Part shown: positions 1 through 6,870 of the stretch, piece by piece
Position numbering within the stretch: position 1 is the first letter of the stretch
Layout: every line of letters begins with the position of its first letter
Assembly (NCBI GenBank): GCA_903834675.1
Contig: CAILKC010000534.1
Span: 1-11,111, forward strand
DNA length: 11,111 nt
Direction: 5' to 3'
DNA from: an uncultured Victivallales bacterium
Lineage (GTDB): Bacteria > Verrucomicrobiota > Lentisphaeria > Oligosphaerales > JAFGRS01
The notes under the pieces: model-generated
Seen by the model: only the letters and a program-made list of their open reading frames with translations
Database searches by the model: none
Told to the model about the DNA's origin: nothing
Translations under genes and position numbers: made by a program

Positions 1-216
1 CACGGCCCAGGAGTCTTGGGCGTAGAGCCGATCCTGGAGATCCGACAAGGCCGCAACTCCGGCCGCGAGGACCTCCTTGGCGAGCGGCTTCTGGCTGCTA
101 CCGATGCCTCCGGTGTCGCCCGGATCGACGTCCTTGAGGCGAAAAGCGCTGCCATTGCTGACACGGTAGGGTGCCGAGAGATCTCTTGCCTTCCGGGCGC
201 TAGCATCGAGCTTCAT
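1..216 (-). CDS. ppk2: Polyphosphate kinase 2 (PPK2), N-terminal part only
   Basis: This is the N-terminal 72 codons of a gene that continues past the left edge. The reading frame is open to base 1. Residues resemble the start of PPK2-family proteins: a YRV segment, then FRLKDVDPGDTGG, then a helix ending LQDRLYAQDSWAV, which in the family leads into the Walker A loop (not in the window). PPK2 enzymes move phosphate between polyphosphate and nucleotides in the cytoplasm. Two in-frame ATGs exist, at 222 and 216. The AGAGGA at 224-229 lies 7 bases from the ATG at 216 but only 1 base from the other, so I chose 216. The upstream gene stops at 239, so the two are probably co-transcribed. Whether PPK2 functionally belongs to the signalling cassette or is a housekeeping neighbour cannot be told here. 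Family assignment is from remembered family features, not a search. Confidence 0.82.
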   Translation of the reverse strand, partial: MKLDASARKARDLSAPYRVSNGSAFRLKDVDPGDTGGIGSSQKPLAKEVLAAGVAALSDLQDRLYAQDSWAV

Positions 217-238
217 GTCCATGTCCTCTGTTCTCGGT

Positions 239-1243
239 TCACTGAATCCCGGCTTCGTCCAGTCTTCTCAGCAGCGCCTGGTCCTGGCTGGACAGAGAGG
301 ACTTGGCGAATGTTCCTTGGGTTCCATCCCTTGCCCTCAGCCATACAGTTGTACCCGACGAGCCGGCGTAGACTGCTGTGACCTGTCGGCCGTTTACATC
401 GGTCCAAGTCCGAAAGCTCTGCGCCTGCGCTCTCAGTTCATCCCTTTCCCGTTGACGTTGTTCTGCAGCAGCCTTCATGTCCTCCTCGGCCCTGGATTGC
501 GCCTCGTCGGCCCTCTCCTGCTCTGCCTCAACCTTCTGTTGCTGTTCGGCAGCGATCCTGGCTTTCTCCCTGTTGTCCTGGAACCACGCGAAGGCGGCAA
601 TCACAGCAATGATGACCACGACAAGGCAACCGATGCCCTGCATGGCCTCCTTCTGCTTCCTCTCCTTCTCCTGCTGTTCGACCTTCCTCCGGTACTCTTT
701 CATCAGGGGATCCAGCTCCCGGTCGATCAGCGCCTGAGCCCCTGCCCTGATCTCCCCGCAGAAGCAACATTGCCCACCGGGCTTCGCGAGGTAGTAGTCT
801 GCGGTCCAGTGGTGACTGCATGTATCGCGCTGATGCCTACTCATGGCCAGTCCGCAGATTCTGCACTTACCTGACCAAAAGTGCTCCTCCGCGAAAGACT
901 TTGCCCTGCCGAGGTCGAGGGGGGTCGCTTCCTGCGGTGGTGGCTCAAGGCGGTCAGGCTTCTGGAAGGCAGTAGCCACGAACTCGTGGTGGCACTGGCT
1001 CTGGAGCAAACGGCTTTGCGCCTCCTCCTGCTCGTTCCTTATAAGGTCGGCCTCCATCTCTTGCTGGTACCTGGCATCATCAGCCGCCTCTGCCTGTTCA
1101 CGGAGTACGTCCAGTTGCCTCTGTTGTAGCCTGTTGGCTTCCCTCTGACCGTCCTCCACCTGCCGCTGGTGCTTGATCTCGGCCTCGCACCTCTGGCAGG
1201 TTCCGCCGTAATAGCTGTCGTTTCCGCACCTGGGGCATTTCAT
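239..1243 (-). CDS. Zinc-ribbon, membrane-anchored, coiled-coil protein with C-terminal SHD1 domain
   Basis: The 334-residue product starts with a zinc ribbon (CPRCG near residue 3, CQRC near 16). A long charged, Gln/Glu-rich predicted coiled coil follows (about 22-85). A second Cys/His cluster lies at about 127-162 (CRIC, C-S-H-H, CCFC). One hydrophobic segment at about 203-221 (GIGCLVVVIIAVIAAFAWF) is followed by another charged helix (about 222-275). The end, about 277-331, matches the SLA1-homology domain 1 pattern: RTWTDVNGRQVTAVY, then TVWLRARDG, then LSSQDQALLRRL. SHD1 domains bind peptides in eukaryotes and are frequent in Planctomycetota envelope proteins. No signal peptide is visible, so it is probably a single-pass membrane protein with unproven topology. 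The ATG at 1243 is preferred over an in-frame upstream start because AGGGGG lies 7 bases before it. Its ATG overlaps the preceding TGA (ATGA), which implies translational coupling. Function unknown. Confidence 0.88.
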   Translation of the reverse strand: MKCPRCGNDSYYGGTCQRCEAEIKHQRQVEDGQREANRLQQRQLDVLREQAEAADDARYQQEMEADLIRNEQEEAQSRLLQSQCHHEFVATAFQKPDRLEPPPQEATPLDLGRAKSFAEEHFWSGKCRICGLAMSRHQRDTCSHHWTADYYLAKPGGQCCFCGEIRAGAQALIDRELDPLMKEYRRKVEQQEKERKQKEAMQGIGCLVVVIIAVIAAFAWFQDNREKARIAAEQQQKVEAEQERADEAQSRAEEDMKAAAEQRQRERDELRAQAQSFRTWTDVNGRQVTAVYAGSSGTTVWLRARDGTQGTFAKSSLSSQDQALLRRLDEAGIQ

Positions 1244-1482
1244 AGGTACGCCCCCTGCAGGCACTCAACATCCGCGTTCGACGGAATCTCCGCACCCAAC
1301 TCATCAGGACCAGTTTCGACCAGACGACAACGCGGCACGAGATGCAGACACGCACGAGCCACTCCCGCCCGCAGAGCTTCATCCTCCAGGAAATCATTGG
1401 TGCGAATTCCACGCAGGATGAACTCTGCCGGGGTCACCGGCATGTCAAAGTAAGGACCAAGAGCTGTCAGCAGGATTCTCAT
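1240..1482 (-). CDS. Small 80-residue protein, translationally coupled to the next gene
   Basis: I do not recognise this 80-residue product with certainty. The first 25 residues (MRILLTALGPYFDMPVTPAE...) resemble the start of pyroglutamyl-peptidase I (typically a leucine-threonine, then GPF, then NP). That enzyme is about 200 residues and the rest here does not fit it, so enzymatic activity is doubtful. The remainder is mixed acidic and hydrophobic, without a membrane segment or signal peptide. Three facts support a real gene: the stop overlaps the next ATG as ATGA, it starts 19 bases after the stop of the 662-aa gene, and a homologous start occurs at 3825-3923 in the matching position behind the 337-aa gene. 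That homology begins exactly at the ATG at 1482, which is why I reject the upstream in-frame ATG at 1512. The Shine-Dalgarno signal is weak (GGCGAG), so it may depend on reinitiation. Confidence 0.7.
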   Translation of the reverse strand: MRILLTALGPYFDMPVTPAEFILRGIRTNDFLEDEALRAGVARACLHLVPRCRLVETGPDELGAEIPSNADVECLQGAYL

Positions 1483-1501
1483 TGGCTCGCCATGCGTACT
1501 G

Positions 1502-3490
1502 TTACTTGCCATGCAACTGCGGCGCCAAGCAGGCACGGAACCCCAGGTTGCGGTACGCGCTACCTGGGTTGCACCCCCTCCGGTTGGCCGAGCGCACCCC
1601 AAATGCAAGGTCACACCAGCTACCCCCGCGGAACACACGTTCGACGGTCGGTTGCAGGTTCACCGGGTCCGTCGTGGGACTCTTCGCGTAGTATCTCGCC
1701 TCGAACCAGTCCAGACACCACTCGAATGCGTTCCCGCTCATATCGTGCAGTCCCAGTTCGTTTGGTTTCTTCAGACCCACTGGGTGCGCCCGACATTTGT
1801 TGATGGAGACGCTATTGGCGTCCCACTCTGAGTCGCTCAGTCGCTCGTTGCCCGAGTTCGCATGGTACCACGCCACTTCGTCTGGGGTATGCGAGCCACT
1901 GTAAGTGTGGTATACCCGAGATTCATACCCTCCCCGCGCCACGTACTCCCACTCCGCTTCAGTGGGCAAACGGTACTCGTAGCCAGCTGGCAGCCGCCCC
2001 CCTGCGCGCTCCCGCTCGGTCAGCTTTTCACAGAACGCCACCGCGTCGTTCCAGGTGACGCTGTCGACAGGGTTCCGCGCGTCCTTGACCTGGCTGGGAT
2101 TGGTGCCCGTGAAACCCTCGTACTCCGCCTGTGTAACCTCATACTTCCCCATCCAGAACTTGCGAGAGATCCGCACTCTGTGTTTTGGCGTCTCTTGTTC
2201 TGGCCCGCTGTATGAGCCCATCCTGAAGCTGCCGGGGGCGATCCCCACCAGATCCATTCCGAGGTCCGGAACCGTGAATGACCTGCCCGACGCGAGTGCG
2301 TCGACAACCGCCGCGACGGCCGCTGCCAACTCCCGCTCCAACTCCGCCAGCAGCGCCTTCGCACGCTCCTCGCTCGGCCGCAGGGAGAGTACCAGCCCTG
2401 CAGATCGCCTTGCCGCAGACCAGTCGCCCTGCCTCTTTGCGGCCAGCATTACGGCGACCGCCATCTCGACCTGCGATTCCAGCAAGAGTGTCTTTGCAGG
2501 CTCGCACCCCGCGTTGATCGCGAGCGCCCCTTCAGCAGCCGCTCGCATGCCGCCCCAGTCGCCCCCGGTCCTCGCGGCTACGGCTACTGAGACGAGACGC
2601 CTAGCCTCGATTCGCTCGGTGGCAAGTGCCGCCGACTTTGCGTATGTCGCGGAGGCTGAGTCCCATTGCTTCGCCGCCTCGGCTAGATCGCCTTGCCGGA
2701 ATGCGACAGCCGCAGACTCTCCCAGCCCAGCTGCCGCCGCGAAGAGCTCCACAGCCTCGGTTCCGGCACTGGCAGCTTGCGCAGCCTCACGCTGCTTCTC
2801 CATCCCGGCCCTGGCGGCATCGGCTCTTGCGAATGTTGCGAGGAACTCAGCCGCGGGCCGGTGACGCTTTACAATCAAGGGGGCGATCTGCAGCGCGGCT
2901 TCCACCTTCCCGCTTCCAGCAGTTGCACTGAACGCAGCCTTACGACTGAGGAACCTGACCTCAGATCCGGCCCAGACCGCCAGACCTACCAGCACCGCTG
3001 CCGCCACCGCAGCGACGCGGCGCTTCCGCCGGGACTGCCGCCTAGAGGCCTCAGCCCTGCGAGCCTGATCCGCAGCAGCGGCCATCTCAACCGCACGGCG
3101 TCTTGCCGCATCCCTGCGCTCTCGTTTCTCGCGGGCCAGACGCTCCCGCTCCTCCCGTTCCTGGCGTTCCCCCTCTACCTGCGCCTGCCGCCGCACTTCC
3201 GAGACACCGGGGAAGTTCCTGCTGTCCGCATCCAGTTCATCGCACAGCGCCAAAGCCTTGTGCCAGTGGCCGCGGGCAAGTGCTTGTTGGGCTTCCGTAA
3301 GTCTCTCGGTTCGTTTGTTCAGCAAGTCACAGTGTGGGCAGGTTGAACCCTCCAGATCGCCATGCGTCTCGCAGTGGTAGGTGGGAACCGCGGACTTACT
3401 GCTGCCGCAGTCTGGACAACTGGCGCAAGGCTGGTCGCGCACGGCCCCGCAGGCGGGACACACCCATTTCTGTGTGATGCTGGCGACCAT
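1502..3490 (-). CDS. Zinc-ribbon, membrane-anchored, helical-repeat protein with C-terminal FGE/SUMF1 domain
   Basis: Product of 662 residues. N-terminus: zinc ribbon C11-x2-C14 and C25-x2-C28, then a second cluster with C40, H43 and C51-x2-C54. A short helical segment (GHWHKALALCDELD, 75-88) and an Arg/Glu-rich coiled coil (100-155) follow. A hydrophobic segment lies at about 158-175. Alanine-rich helical repeats suggestive of TPR-type packing occupy about 190-400. The C-terminal FGE-sulfatase domain (about 411-655) is unmistakable: FRMGS, WMGKYEVTQAEY, NPVDSVTWNDAVAFC, YRLPTEAEWEYVARGG, GLHDMSGNAFEW, RGGSW, NLGFR. In catalytic FGEs the two active cysteines follow RGGS at +6 and +11 from the Arg. 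Here those positions are Asp627 and Val632, with a cysteine displaced to 626, so oxidase activity is unlikely and a binding or scaffold role is my inference. Residues 1-337 are collinear with the upstream 337-aa protein. A GGAGGGG lies 12 bases before the ATG. Confidence 0.92.
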   Translation of the reverse strand: MVASITQKWVCPACGAVRDQPCASCPDCGSSKSAVPTYHCETHGDLEGSTCPHCDLLNKRTERLTEAQQALARGHWHKALALCDELDADSRNFPGVSEVRRQAQVEGERQEREERERLAREKRERRDAARRRAVEMAAAADQARRAEASRRQSRRKRRVAAVAAAVLVGLAVWAGSEVRFLSRKAAFSATAGSGKVEAALQIAPLIVKRHRPAAEFLATFARADAARAGMEKQREAAQAASAGTEAVELFAAAAGLGESAAVAFRQGDLAEAAKQWDSASATYAKSAALATERIEARRLVSVAVAARTGGDWGGMRAAAEGALAINAGCEPAKTLLLESQVEMAVAVMLAAKRQGDWSAARRSAGLVLSLRPSEERAKALLAELERELAAAVAAVVDALASGRSFTVPDLGMDLVGIAPGSFRMGSYSGPEQETPKHRVRISRKFWMGKYEVTQAEYEGFTGTNPSQVKDARNPVDSVTWNDAVAFCEKLTERERAGGRLPAGYEYRLPTEAEWEYVARGGYESRVYHTYSGSHTPDEVAWYHANSGNERLSDSEWDANSVSINKCRAHPVGLKKPNELGLHDMSGNAFEWCLDWFEARYYAKSPTTDPVNLQPTVERVFRGGSWCDLAFGVRSANRRGCNPGSAYRNLGFRACLAPQLHGK
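3181..3273. repeat. 93-bp perfect repeat, copy A (inside the FGE-domain gene)
   Basis: These 93 bases are identical to 4653-4745 in the paralogous gene. They encode the stretch from GHWHKALALCDELD to VRRQAQ. A further identical block of about 35 bases (3135-3169 versus 4607-4641) lies beside it. The rest of the two genes is clearly diverged, so identity at silent sites here points to recent gene conversion or recombination rather than protein-level constraint alone. Confidence 0.95.
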
Positions 3491-3567
3491 ACGTCTATCA
3501 CGCCCCTCCCATCAGGGGACACCGGCAGGACACGCGATGCACCACGGACGGGCTCTCCCCCTTCAGC
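3488..3567 (-). repeat. Duplicated 80-base leader upstream of the FGE-domain gene
   Basis: This segment runs from the start codon of the 662-aa gene outward and aligns without gaps to 4960-5039 in front of the 337-aa gene, with roughly 17 differences in 80. It contains a short inverted repeat CCCCT-CCCATC-AGGGG (about 3504-3519) that includes the purine-rich bases used as ribosome binding site. In the other copy the equivalent is an inverted repeat around CCCATCATGGG. It marks the edge of the duplicated block; a regulatory role is possible but unproven. Confidence 0.8.
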
Positions 3568-3570
3568 ACT

Positions 3571-3627
3571 AGCCGCGGACGGGTCGGCGCATAGTGCGAG
3601 GTTATCGGCCGTACACGCGCACTCGAC
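3571..3627 (-). pseudogene. Fossil fragment of a PPP-phosphatase-type gene
   Basis: Read on the minus strand this encodes VECACTADNLALCADPSA, matching residues 249-266 (VEYACTADDLAPCADPSA) of the intact phosphatase gene. The DNA matches 6049-6105 at about 47 of 57 positions without gaps. In the same frame a stop codon lies just upstream, and the match ends where the duplicated leader begins. There is no phosphatase domain downstream. I read it as the remnant of a second phosphatase gene whose catalytic part was deleted. Confidence 0.75.
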
Positions 3628-3708
3628 AGCTCTCCGACCCTATGGTTTTCGACGTGCTGATGGGAGTCCCAGACAGGTCGGCGTGTTGCTTCGTGGTACA
3701 GCACTGAA

Positions 3709-3813
3709 TCAGGCTCTCGTGAATGTCCCGGACCCTTCCAACATGTTCTGCTGTCCGAAAAGGCCGCGTTCGAAGTGCGAGGATGTCTCTCCTTGATTGC
3801 TGGACACCGCCAC
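3709..3813 (-). pseudogene. Fossil C-terminal tail of a vWA gene
   Basis: The last 32 residues before the stop at 3709 read VSSNQG, then ERGLFGQQNMLEGSGTFTRA. They align with the end of the intact 253-aa vWA protein, VSANQG then QRGLFGQKSWVACGGSFTGR, including the stop position. The DNA is also similar (for example around 3745-3768 versus 8646-8668). Nothing upstream in this frame resembles a vWA domain, and the segment abuts a truncated copy of the 80-aa-type gene. It is therefore best explained as a deletion remnant, not a gene. Confidence 0.78.
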
Positions 3814-3824
3814 CTCGCGTGTGC

Positions 3825-3923
3825 CGTCAGGATAGCATCGGCGCGGATCCCACGCAAGATGATCTGCGCCGGGTTCAGCGGCGTGCCAGGGAAAGGACCG
3901 GAAGCTGTCAGTCGGATTCGCAT
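3825..3923 (-). pseudogene. Truncated copy of the 80-residue small-protein gene
   Basis: Starting at the ATG at 3923, the frame encodes MRIRLTASGPFPGTPLNPAQ followed by IILRGIRAD. This matches the first 29 or so residues of the 80-aa protein at 1240-1482 (MRILLTALGPYFDMPVTPAE, FILRGIRTN). Similarity stops at about 3825, and the vWA-tail fossil starts within about 12 bases. The open frame continues to 3498, but that downstream part is unrelated to the 80-aa protein. The start lies 25 bases after the stop of the 337-aa gene, the same arrangement as the intact copy behind the 662-aa gene. A short product could still be made, but I call it a broken copy. Confidence 0.75.
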
Positions 3924-3948
3924 CGGCAGACTTCGTGGGCACCGTGGT

Positions 3949-4962
3949 TCACTCCCTCGGGATCCCCCCAAGCAGCGCCTTCGCCGCCGCGGAAGCCGGG
4001 TCGAGGTTCAGCGCCCTCTCCGCCCAGACCTTGGTTCCAGCCATATCTCCTTTGCGCTTGGCCTTTTCGGCCTCGGCTATCAGCCGCCCAACGCGGACTA
4101 CCTTGGCCGCCTCGCCTGCCTTCGCGAACTCCGCGCGCGCGGACTCCCATAGCGGCGTCGCTTCCTCAGACTGCCCGTTGTCGAACGCAGTCTGCGCGGC
4201 CTCCGCAAGCCTCACCGCGCCGTTCCATGGCTCTTTCGCGTCATAGTACGCGCCCGCATACCTGGCTGCCTCCTGGGCTTTGGAGGCTTCCTGAGCCTGC
4301 CCATGCGCCGCAAGGTACTGCGCTGCCGGCGGGTAACGCTTCGCGATGAGAGGCGCCACGCGCAGTGCTGCTTCGTCCTTCCTGCTCTCAACCGCAGCGT
4401 GAAACACCGCCTTGCGCCTGGCGAAGCGCCTCTCGATCCCGCCCCAGACTGCCAGGCATGCGATGATGACGGCTACCGGGGCTGCGATGCGGCAACTCCG
4501 CCCGAGCCGGCGTTTCCATTGCTCAGTAAGGCAGCGGCGTTCCTCCGTCAGAGCCTTCTCGGCCGCGAGGCGTTTCTCGGTCTCCCTGCGCTCCTGCGCC
4601 TCGAGTGCCAGACGCTCCCGCTCCTCCCGTTCCTGGCGTTCACCTTCTGCTTGCGCCTGCCGCCGCACTTCCGAGACACCGGGGAAGTTCCTGCTGTCCG
4701 CATCCAGTTCATCGCACAGCGCCAAAGCCTTGTGCCAGTGGCCGCAGGCTAACGCCTTCTGTGCCTCTGCGAGTTCACCGGTTCGTCTGTCCAGCAGATC
4801 GCAATGCGGGCATGTCGCGCTCTCCAGATCGCCATGCGTCTTGCAGTGGTAGGTGGGAACCGCGGCCCTGTTACTGCCGCAATCGGGGCACAGGGAGAAC
4901 GGCACATCGTGCAAGGCCCCGCAGGCGGGACACAGCCATCTCGGTGTGATGTTGGCGGCCAT
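3949..4962 (-). CDS. Zinc-ribbon, membrane-anchored, helical-repeat protein (paralogue lacking the FGE domain)
   Basis: Product of 337 residues, collinear with residues 1-337 of the 662-aa FGE-domain protein. It has a zinc ribbon (C11-x2-C14, C25-x2-C28), a second cluster (C40, H43, C51-x2-C54), the shared GHWHKALALCDELD helix, an Arg/Glu coiled coil (about 103-155), a hydrophobic segment (about 158-175, RIAAPVAVIIACLAVWGG) and Ala/Glu-rich helical repeats (about 190-332). It ends AKALLGGIPRE, where the longer paralogue has AKTLLLESQ and continues. Its stop lies 25 bases before the truncated small gene. The phosphatase gene ends 84 bases upstream, and the intervening bases are the duplicated leader. 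With no signal peptide, it is probably a membrane protein with the zinc ribbon and repeats on opposite sides; the orientation is not shown. Function unknown; the context suggests an adaptor in the kinase/phosphatase module. Confidence 0.9.
   Translation of the reverse strand: MAANITPRWLCPACGALHDVPFSLCPDCGSNRAAVPTYHCKTHGDLESATCPHCDLLDRRTGELAEAQKALACGHWHKALALCDELDADSRNFPGVSEVRRQAQAEGERQEREERERLALEAQERRETEKRLAAEKALTEERRCLTEQWKRRLGRSCRIAAPVAVIIACLAVWGGIERRFARRKAVFHAAVESRKDEAALRVAPLIAKRYPPAAQYLAAHGQAQEASKAQEAARYAGAYYDAKEPWNGAVRLAEAAQTAFDNGQSEEATPLWESARAEFAKAGEAAKVVRVGRLIAEAEKAKRKGDMAGTKVWAERALNLDPASAAAKALLGGIPRE
4653..4745. repeat. 93-bp perfect repeat, copy B (inside the 337-aa gene)
   Basis: Identical over its whole length to 3181-3273 in the FGE-domain paralogue; see that entry for what it encodes and the likely cause. 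Confidence 0.95.
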
Positions 4963-5039
4963 ACGCCTACCATGCCCCGCCCATCATGGGACACCTGCAG
5001 GACATGCAATGAACATCGGACCGACTCTCCCCCTCTAGC
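4960..5039 (-). repeat. Duplicated 80-base leader upstream of the 337-aa gene
   Basis: Gap-free partner of 3488-3567, about four fifths identical. It fills nearly all the space between the phosphatase stop (5047) and the start of the 337-aa gene. It carries the near-perfect inverted repeat CCCATCATGGG (about 4980-4990). I see no convincing sigma-70 promoter in it. Confidence 0.8.
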
Positions 5040-5046
5040 GCCCTTG

Positions 5047-6849
5047 TCAACAGGGGTAATACGCCTTCACCAGGTCAACCGGGATCGTCAACCGGTGGAC
5101 CTCCGGGAGATTGCCTGGACGATGACGCGCAACACAGGGCGTCCTTGCGTACTGCTCGCCCCATTCCCCGTCCTGCCGACAACACAAGGTATTCATGGTC
5201 AGAACCGGATTCGCTTTGTAATTGGCATAGTAGTCGAATCGCCTCTCCACGTGGTCATGCCCTCGAACCATGCGGGCAACCGGTTGCCCGATCACCGATG
5301 CGGCACGGGCGCAGAACGCCTCAAAGTCAAGTATCCCAAGATCGCACGTCTTGGAGTTCCGATTCGGGACGCGCTGCCGCGCGCGAGGATGCAGCCGCGT
5401 CCACACGAAATCCTGGAGACACTCCTTCGCGTTCAGGCTACCTACGGTCTCTATCCTCGCCAGCAGGTCCGTATGGGGTACGCCGCCGTGCGCGGCGATC
5501 AGGCCGTCCGGCAGGAAAACGGCCCTTGGCAGGGCCGCCCCGAGCCTGGCCAGGCCCTTACCGATCCTGCCTGCGATAGGATTCTTCGTTGCCTCCCCGT
5601 TCAACCAGTCCGCAAACTCAGCGGGGCTCACCAAGGACACGAAGCTTCCCGATGTCTCGCTCAGCTTGAGCGCTTCATCGTGGTTGCCAGCCAGCCACAG
5701 GATCTGGCCAGGGCGGTCCTTTACAAGGGCCAGCACCCGCAGGGCGACCTCATAACCATACTGCATGCGGTCGAACAGGTCGCCCAGAAAGACCACGCAC
5801 GGGAACGGGAGCTTCTCCCTCATGGTGACTTGGTCCACGTAGCCGAGCACGGCCTCCAGCGCCAGGATGTCCCCGTGTAGGTCGCCGACGAACCACAGGT
5901 TCCTTGGCACATCGTCTGCCTTCCGCACGATCAAGACTTCCGGCCGTTCGCATTTCGCGTCAAGGGCAAACCACCAGGGAGCCTTGCCGCCAACCCGCGC
6001 ATCCAGCCAGTCGGCAAGCTCCTCCGCTCGCGCCCGAATGTGCCGCGTAACCGCGGAAGGATCAGCGCATGGCGCGAGGTCATCAGCCGTACAGGCGTAC
6101 TCGACGCACCTGGAGGTCTGCGGTGGCGGCGACGGCCCCACACCGACATCCACGGTCTGTTGTTCCTGGGGTTTGGCTGCCGCTCCAGGCGCTGTCGCCG
6201 CAGGCGATGGCGACAGCGCCGGCTCACATTCCAGCAGGAGCTTCCGTACCAAGTCCGGAAACCCCCTTGCAGCATCCAGGCTGACTGTGGCACCCGCGAA
6301 AGGACCGTCCATCAAGCCCTCCGAACGTTTCCCCAAAATCGCCAGCACGGCGCTCACAATCGCCTCCTTCTGCCCGCCCCAGTTCGCGGTCCCAGCCATC
6401 TCGACCAGCGTGACCTCTTCTTTCCCCTCTGGGAACACCTGCCAGCCGCTCTGCATCCACTTCACTACCATATCTGCGTCTGAGATGCTCAAACGCGCCG
6501 GATCTCTGAGCAGTATAGCCAACGCCTTTTGCTGGACCTCCACTGTGACCTTAACGGTGACATCTTCACTAGCGCGCTGGATGCGACGCTTGAGATACGC
6601 GATGACATCCTCCTCTATCCCGTACGGGGTGAGGACTAGCACCTCGTATGCCACCATGAGCGGGGTCTCCTCAACGGCATCAAGTCTTCCATCCTCCACT
6701 ATGGGGATCAGGAAGCTGTTGACGAAAGTTCGGACCGCCTGGTCGCCGTCCATGCGCAACTCCAGTGCGGAAGGCACTGGTGGCGCTCCCGGATTCTGCT
6801 CTTCTCGCATTCCTACGTCTCCGTCAGAACCACGTTTGAACAAGTTCAT
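5047..6849 (-). CDS. PPP-family Ser/Thr protein phosphatase with a large unassigned N-terminal region
   Basis: Product of 600 residues. The C-terminal half (about 315-560) has the full metal-binding signature of PPP metallophosphatases: GDLHG (322-326), GDLFDR (356-361), GNHDE (388-392), HGG (454-456) and RGHDH (529-533). It should remove phosphate from Ser/Thr residues using two metal ions, and the kinase encoded two genes upstream is the obvious counterpart (inference). Residues 1-210 form a region I cannot assign, with predicted helices and a VTVKVTVEV strand. A Pro/Ala/Gln linker (210-246) and a Cys-containing segment (248-266) follow. No membrane segment is seen, so it is probably cytoplasmic. 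The ATG at 6849 is 21 bases after the previous stop, with only a weak GGA nearby. A piece matching residues 249-266 recurs as a fossil at 3571-3627. Confidence 0.92.
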   Translation of the reverse strand: MNLFKRGSDGDVGMREEQNPGAPPVPSALELRMDGDQAVRTFVNSFLIPIVEDGRLDAVEETPLMVAYEVLVLTPYGIEEDVIAYLKRRIQRASEDVTVKVTVEVQQKALAILLRDPARLSISDADMVVKWMQSGWQVFPEGKEEVTLVEMAGTANWGGQKEAIVSAVLAILGKRSEGLMDGPFAGATVSLDAARGFPDLVRKLLLECEPALSPSPAATAPGAAAKPQEQQTVDVGVGPSPPPQTSRCVEYACTADDLAPCADPSAVTRHIRARAEELADWLDARVGGKAPWWFALDAKCERPEVLIVRKADDVPRNLWFVGDLHGDILALEAVLGYVDQVTMREKLPFPCVVFLGDLFDRMQYGYEVALRVLALVKDRPGQILWLAGNHDEALKLSETSGSFVSLVSPAEFADWLNGEATKNPIAGRIGKGLARLGAALPRAVFLPDGLIAAHGGVPHTDLLARIETVGSLNAKECLQDFVWTRLHPRARQRVPNRNSKTCDLGILDFEAFCARAASVIGQPVARMVRGHDHVERRFDYYANYKANPVLTMNTLCCRQDGEWGEQYARTPCVARHRPGNLPEVHRLTIPVDLVKAYYPC

Positions 6850-6870
6850 GATCCACGTGAGAGCCTAATG

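Noticed and set aside
215..874. Long plus-strand frames opposite the cassette genes, such as this one
   Set aside because: They are antisense shadows of GC-rich coding sequence: leucine/serine/proline/arginine-rich, no domains, no ribosome binding sites.
1502..1650. The C-terminus of the FGE domain as a variable region of a diversity-generating retroelement
   Set aside because: FGE-fold proteins are common retroelement targets, but no template repeat and no reverse transcriptase are visible in the window.
3498..3923. An open minus-strand frame from 3923 to 3498 as a 141-residue gene
   Set aside because: Only the first 33 or so codons match the small-protein family. The rest overlaps fossils of two other genes that are in a different frame, so it is a chance extension.
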